Source: Clostridiaceae bacterium (GTDB lineage Bacteria; Bacillota; Clostridia; Saccharofermentanales; UBA5734). Taken from it: a stretch of DNA of 6,710 nucleotides. Under the pieces are notes generated by a model. It ran no database searches. It saw nothing but the letters and a program-made list of their open reading frames with translations, and was not told where the DNA came from. Below are positions 6,001 through 6,710 of this stretch, in pieces; position 1 is the first letter of the stretch; the number at the start of each line of letters is the position of its first letter. The translations under genes were made by a program, and so were the position numbers. The stretch covers positions 1 through 6,710 of the forward strand of contig JAAZFW010000473.1 in assembly GCA_012511525.1 (NCBI GenBank). The letters are read 5' to 3'.

Positions 6001-6710
6001 CGGCAGAATATCGGCGAACAGGCCGGGCTGTTCGAGCGAATAATTGCCGGATTTTGTCCCGGTCAGCGCCATGCTGGTCACGACCGCGATGCCGTTTCCG
6101 GCGTTTGTCTGGTTAAACTGGCCTGTCGTTTCCTGTACCAGGCTGACCTGTCCGATGTCCTGCTCCAGGACACCTTGGAGGATGGCGCCGCTCACCGAGG
6201 CGGCCGGAGTTCCATCGTAAACCTTGTCAGACGCAGCCGCGCCGCTGACAGTCAGAGTACGGGGCTGAATCGTCAGCGATCCGTACTGGATCTCGATGGC
6301 GTAGTTTAGCGAGCTGAGGGTTGATCCCAGGCGAATCTCATAGCTGCCGGCATTTTCACCGGTCTGGCGCCAGACGATCAGGCTGCCTGAGAGGTCCGAC
6401 ACATCCTCGCCCGGTGCAAATCCCGTATAGCTTACGGTCAGGGGCGGGTCGATCTGCCCATAGGTTTTCTCTTTGTCTTCCGCCCGAACCTCCAATGTTC
6501 GGGGCAGGATCGACGCGTTGTTCAGCATGGGCGGCATGAGCGCGTAATTGGGTGCGTCCGAACCGGAAAGGCTCATCAGGGGTAACACCGGCAGTCCTGA
6601 TCCCGGGCTCAGCTGGGGAAAAAGGCCGATGTCACGGTTGATCAGGGCCACGTCATCCCCCGGAATCAGGCCGATGGGCTGCGCGCCGGTGATCGTCGCG
6701 ATCGAGGTGC
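2920..6710 (-). CDS. Cell-surface YDG/MBG-repeat protein with LPxTG-like C-terminal anchor (5' end beyond window)
   Basis: This is an extracellular protein of tandem beta-sandwich-type domains, probably an adhesin or stalk holding a functional head away from the wall; no ligand can be read from it. The frame is open from base 6710 to the TGA at 2920-2922. GTG 6651 is the first possible start codon, but homology continues upstream through ITGAQPIGLIPGDD, so the true start and signal peptide lie outside. Counting from GTG 6651: the end of a YDG domain to residue 50, a divergent MBG unit 51-130, a YDG domain 131-218 (VYDGT at 144-148), eight near-identical 77-residue MBG units 219-834 (core KTYGDADPELTW), divergent units 835-912 and 913-989, an InlB-B-repeat-like stretch about 996-1029 (GYAFAYWSDG), and a non-repeat region to about 1199. 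LVQTGE (1201-1206), a hydrophobic segment 1213-1228 and RKR form the anchor. Family assignment is firm; binding function is unknown. Confidence 0.93.
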   Translation of the reverse strand, partial: TSIATITGAQPIGLIPGDDVALINRDIGLFPQLSPGSGLPVLPLMSLSGSDAPNYALMPPMLNNASILPRTLEVRAEDKEKTYGQIDPPLTVSYTGFAPGEDVSDLSGSLIVWRQTGENAGSYEIRLGSTLSSLNYAIEIQYGSLTIQPRTLTVSGAAASDKVYDGTPAASVSGAILQGVLEQDIGQVSLVQETTGQFNQTNAGNGIAVVTSMALTGTKSGNYSLEQPGLFADILPCPITVTADARNKTYGDADPELTWQVTAGSLIGTDAPTGTPSRETGEDVGEYAISQGSLDFGDNYTVTFVSNNLTITARPITVKADVKSKTYGDAAPELTWQVTAGSLVGTDAPTGTLNRAVGEDVGDYAIEQGSLDFGDNYSVTYIGNDLTISARPITVTADSQSKTYGDADPELTWQLTAGSLVGLDAPTGMLSRMTGEDVGAYAILPGSLAFGDNYSVTFVGRDLTISARPITVMADSQSKTYGDTDPELTWQVTAGNPIGTDAPTGTLSRADGEDIGGYAIEQGSLDFGDNYSVTYIGSDLTITARSITVTADLKSKTYGDTDPELTWQVTAGSLIGLDTPIGSLNREAGEVVGDYDIEQGSLDFGDNYSVTFIGSDLTISARPITVTADIKSKTYGDADPELTWQVTTGSLVGLDTPIGSLNREAGEDVGDYAIEQDSLDFGDNYSVTFIGSDLTISARPITVTADSQSKTYGDADPELTWQVTAGSLIGTDAPTGTLNRAAGEDVGEYAISQGSLAFGDNYAVSFASNNLTITARAITVTADVKTKVYGDADPELTWQVTDGSLVGTDAPLGSLSREAGEDVGVYTIEQGSLAFGGNYCVSFVGSDLAIASRSLTIQAVSCSKTYGDADPAWQVMYENLASWDSEAVVQGLGLARAPGEAVGSYVISPSGATANNYTVIMLSGTLTIDKRPLTITAAAQTKGYGTADPAFSYALTAGSLIGDDSLTGEFSRESGENVGSYDILQNSLTAGGNYQITFVGAELTITPYAEPLLHGSVANGHDPDNSGQISFVAESDDGYAFAYWSDGHTVFSTNPILTNPVGGIAGYHPVIWPIGPSTDLQAIGMSAQNESAVLFLNGVVRMVLPAHVDPEAVIAVTACDAVAGQDLLPSGMAAAQPFFCFLRSENLVGERIRIEIDLAQAGIQLGDEERESLTLYRWNEEEQIWKTAEIARQGVDWETGILWAEVEQFSTYGLFYTPQLVQTGETPVNGAWLLLLVGGCLMALILARKRLPGLGGRSDADA
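3565..3666 (-). other. InlB-B-repeat-like segment
   Basis: The residues GSVANGHDPDNSGQ, then FVAESDDGYAFAYWSDG, follow the pattern of divergent InlB B-type repeats: a G-V start, an alternating beta stretch, and GYxFxxWSDG. It is a single copy placed directly after the last MBG unit. Assignment is by motif only. Confidence 0.55.
3685..4149 (-). repeat. Two divergent MBG units (R9, R10) at the C-terminal side of the array
   Basis: R9 (4149-3916, 78 residues) keeps KTYGDADP, but the next residues are AWQV instead of ELTWQV, and its middle is rewritten (ENLASWDSEAVVQG). R10 (3915-3685, 77 residues) has KGYGTADPAFSYALTAGSL and GENVGSYDI. Both keep the unit length within one residue and the closing LTI motif, so they are likely folded domains of the same family that have escaped homogenisation. 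Confidence 0.85.
4150..5997 (-). repeat. Eight tandem 231-bp units encoding 77-residue MBG (YGX-type) domains
   Basis: The plus-strand marker GCCGTAGGTCTT, or a close variant, recurs at exactly 231-bp spacing at 5956, 5725, 5494, 5263, 5032, 4801, 4570 and 4339. Units in translation order (R1-R8) begin at 5997, 5766, 5535, 5304, 5073, 4842, 4611 and 4380. Each reads roughly PITVTAD, KTYGDADPELTWQVTAGSL, a [TL]DAPTG or LDTPIG variant, GEDVGDYAI, FGDNYSV and DLTISAR. No unit contains an insertion or deletion, so the frame is kept. R5 and R6 differ at about 20 of 231 bases by my count. The strict period and high identity indicate recent expansion or homogenisation by recombination. Confidence 0.95.
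5998..6261 (-). other. YDG domain of the surface protein
   Basis: The 88 encoded residues contain KVYDGTPAASVSGA, then QTNAGNGIAVVTSMALTG and SGNYSLEQP. The opening YDGT and the closing LxGxxxxNYxL pattern are typical of the YDG family, which commonly alternates with MBG units in bacterial surface proteins. It ends in a cysteine (C218 from GTG 6651) directly before the first array unit. Confidence 0.8.
6262..6501 (-). repeat. Divergent MBG unit between the two YDG domains
   Basis: This segment encodes 80 residues with KTYGQIDPPLTV, TGENAGSYEI and YGSLTIQPR at the positions where the main units have KTYGDADPELTW, GEDVGDYAI and LTISAR. It is clearly the same fold family but far from the homogeneous array in sequence. 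It is separated from that array by a YDG domain. Confidence 0.8.
6502..6710 (-). other. C-terminal part of a second YDG domain, cut by the window edge
   Basis: The encoded stretch TSIATITGAQPIGLIPGDDV, followed later by LMSLSGSDAPNYALMPP, matches the part of a YDG domain that comes after its YDGT motif. The YDGT itself should lie just beyond base 6710. This shows that the gene continues upstream and that the GTG at 6651 is internal. Confidence 0.75.

Overview
The window carries two genes, both on the minus strand and both cut by a window edge. Read 5' to 3' on that strand, the first (6710 down to 2920) is the C-terminal 1,263 residues of a large surface protein made of tandem YDG and MBG (YGX-type) beta-domains, ending in a Gram-positive-style cell-wall or membrane anchor. 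After 116 bp, which hold a strong hairpin, comes the second gene (2803 down to 1). It encodes a membrane protein with an outside sensor region, two PAS domains, a degenerate GGDEF domain and an EAL domain whose catalytic residues are all visible. This is most likely a cyclic-di-GMP phosphodiesterase. Its frame is open from 2803 to base 1 (934 codons plus one base).

The GC-rich coding, the LPxTG-like C-terminus (LVQTGE, hydrophobic segment, RKR) and the type of EAL protein (degenerate GGDEF followed by a stretch containing ERIGGGIGVLEIE) suggest a moderately high-GC Bacillota, probably a Clostridia-like anaerobe. No ribosomal or other marker gene is present, so the taxonomy is an inference.

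Layout by position: 1-2803, phosphodiesterase gene (3' end missing); 2804-2919, intergenic region with a ribosome binding site, a terminator-like hairpin and a competing hairpin; 2920-3684, non-repeat C-terminal region of the surface protein; 3685-4149, two divergent MBG units; 4150-5997, eight near-identical 231-bp MBG units; 5998-6261, a YDG domain; 6262-6501, a divergent MBG unit; 6502-6710, the end of another YDG domain running off the right edge. The surface protein has no start codon in the window: the frame stays open to base 6710.

The simplest joint reading is a surface adhesin or stalk protein next to a membrane regulator that lowers c-di-GMP in response to an outside signal. Cyclic-di-GMP control of sortase-anchored adhesins is known in Clostridia, but a link here rests only on adjacency and shared strand. 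I found no tRNA, rRNA, CRISPR array, insertion sequence or riboswitch. The plus-strand reading frames all lie antisense to the two genes and look like shadows.
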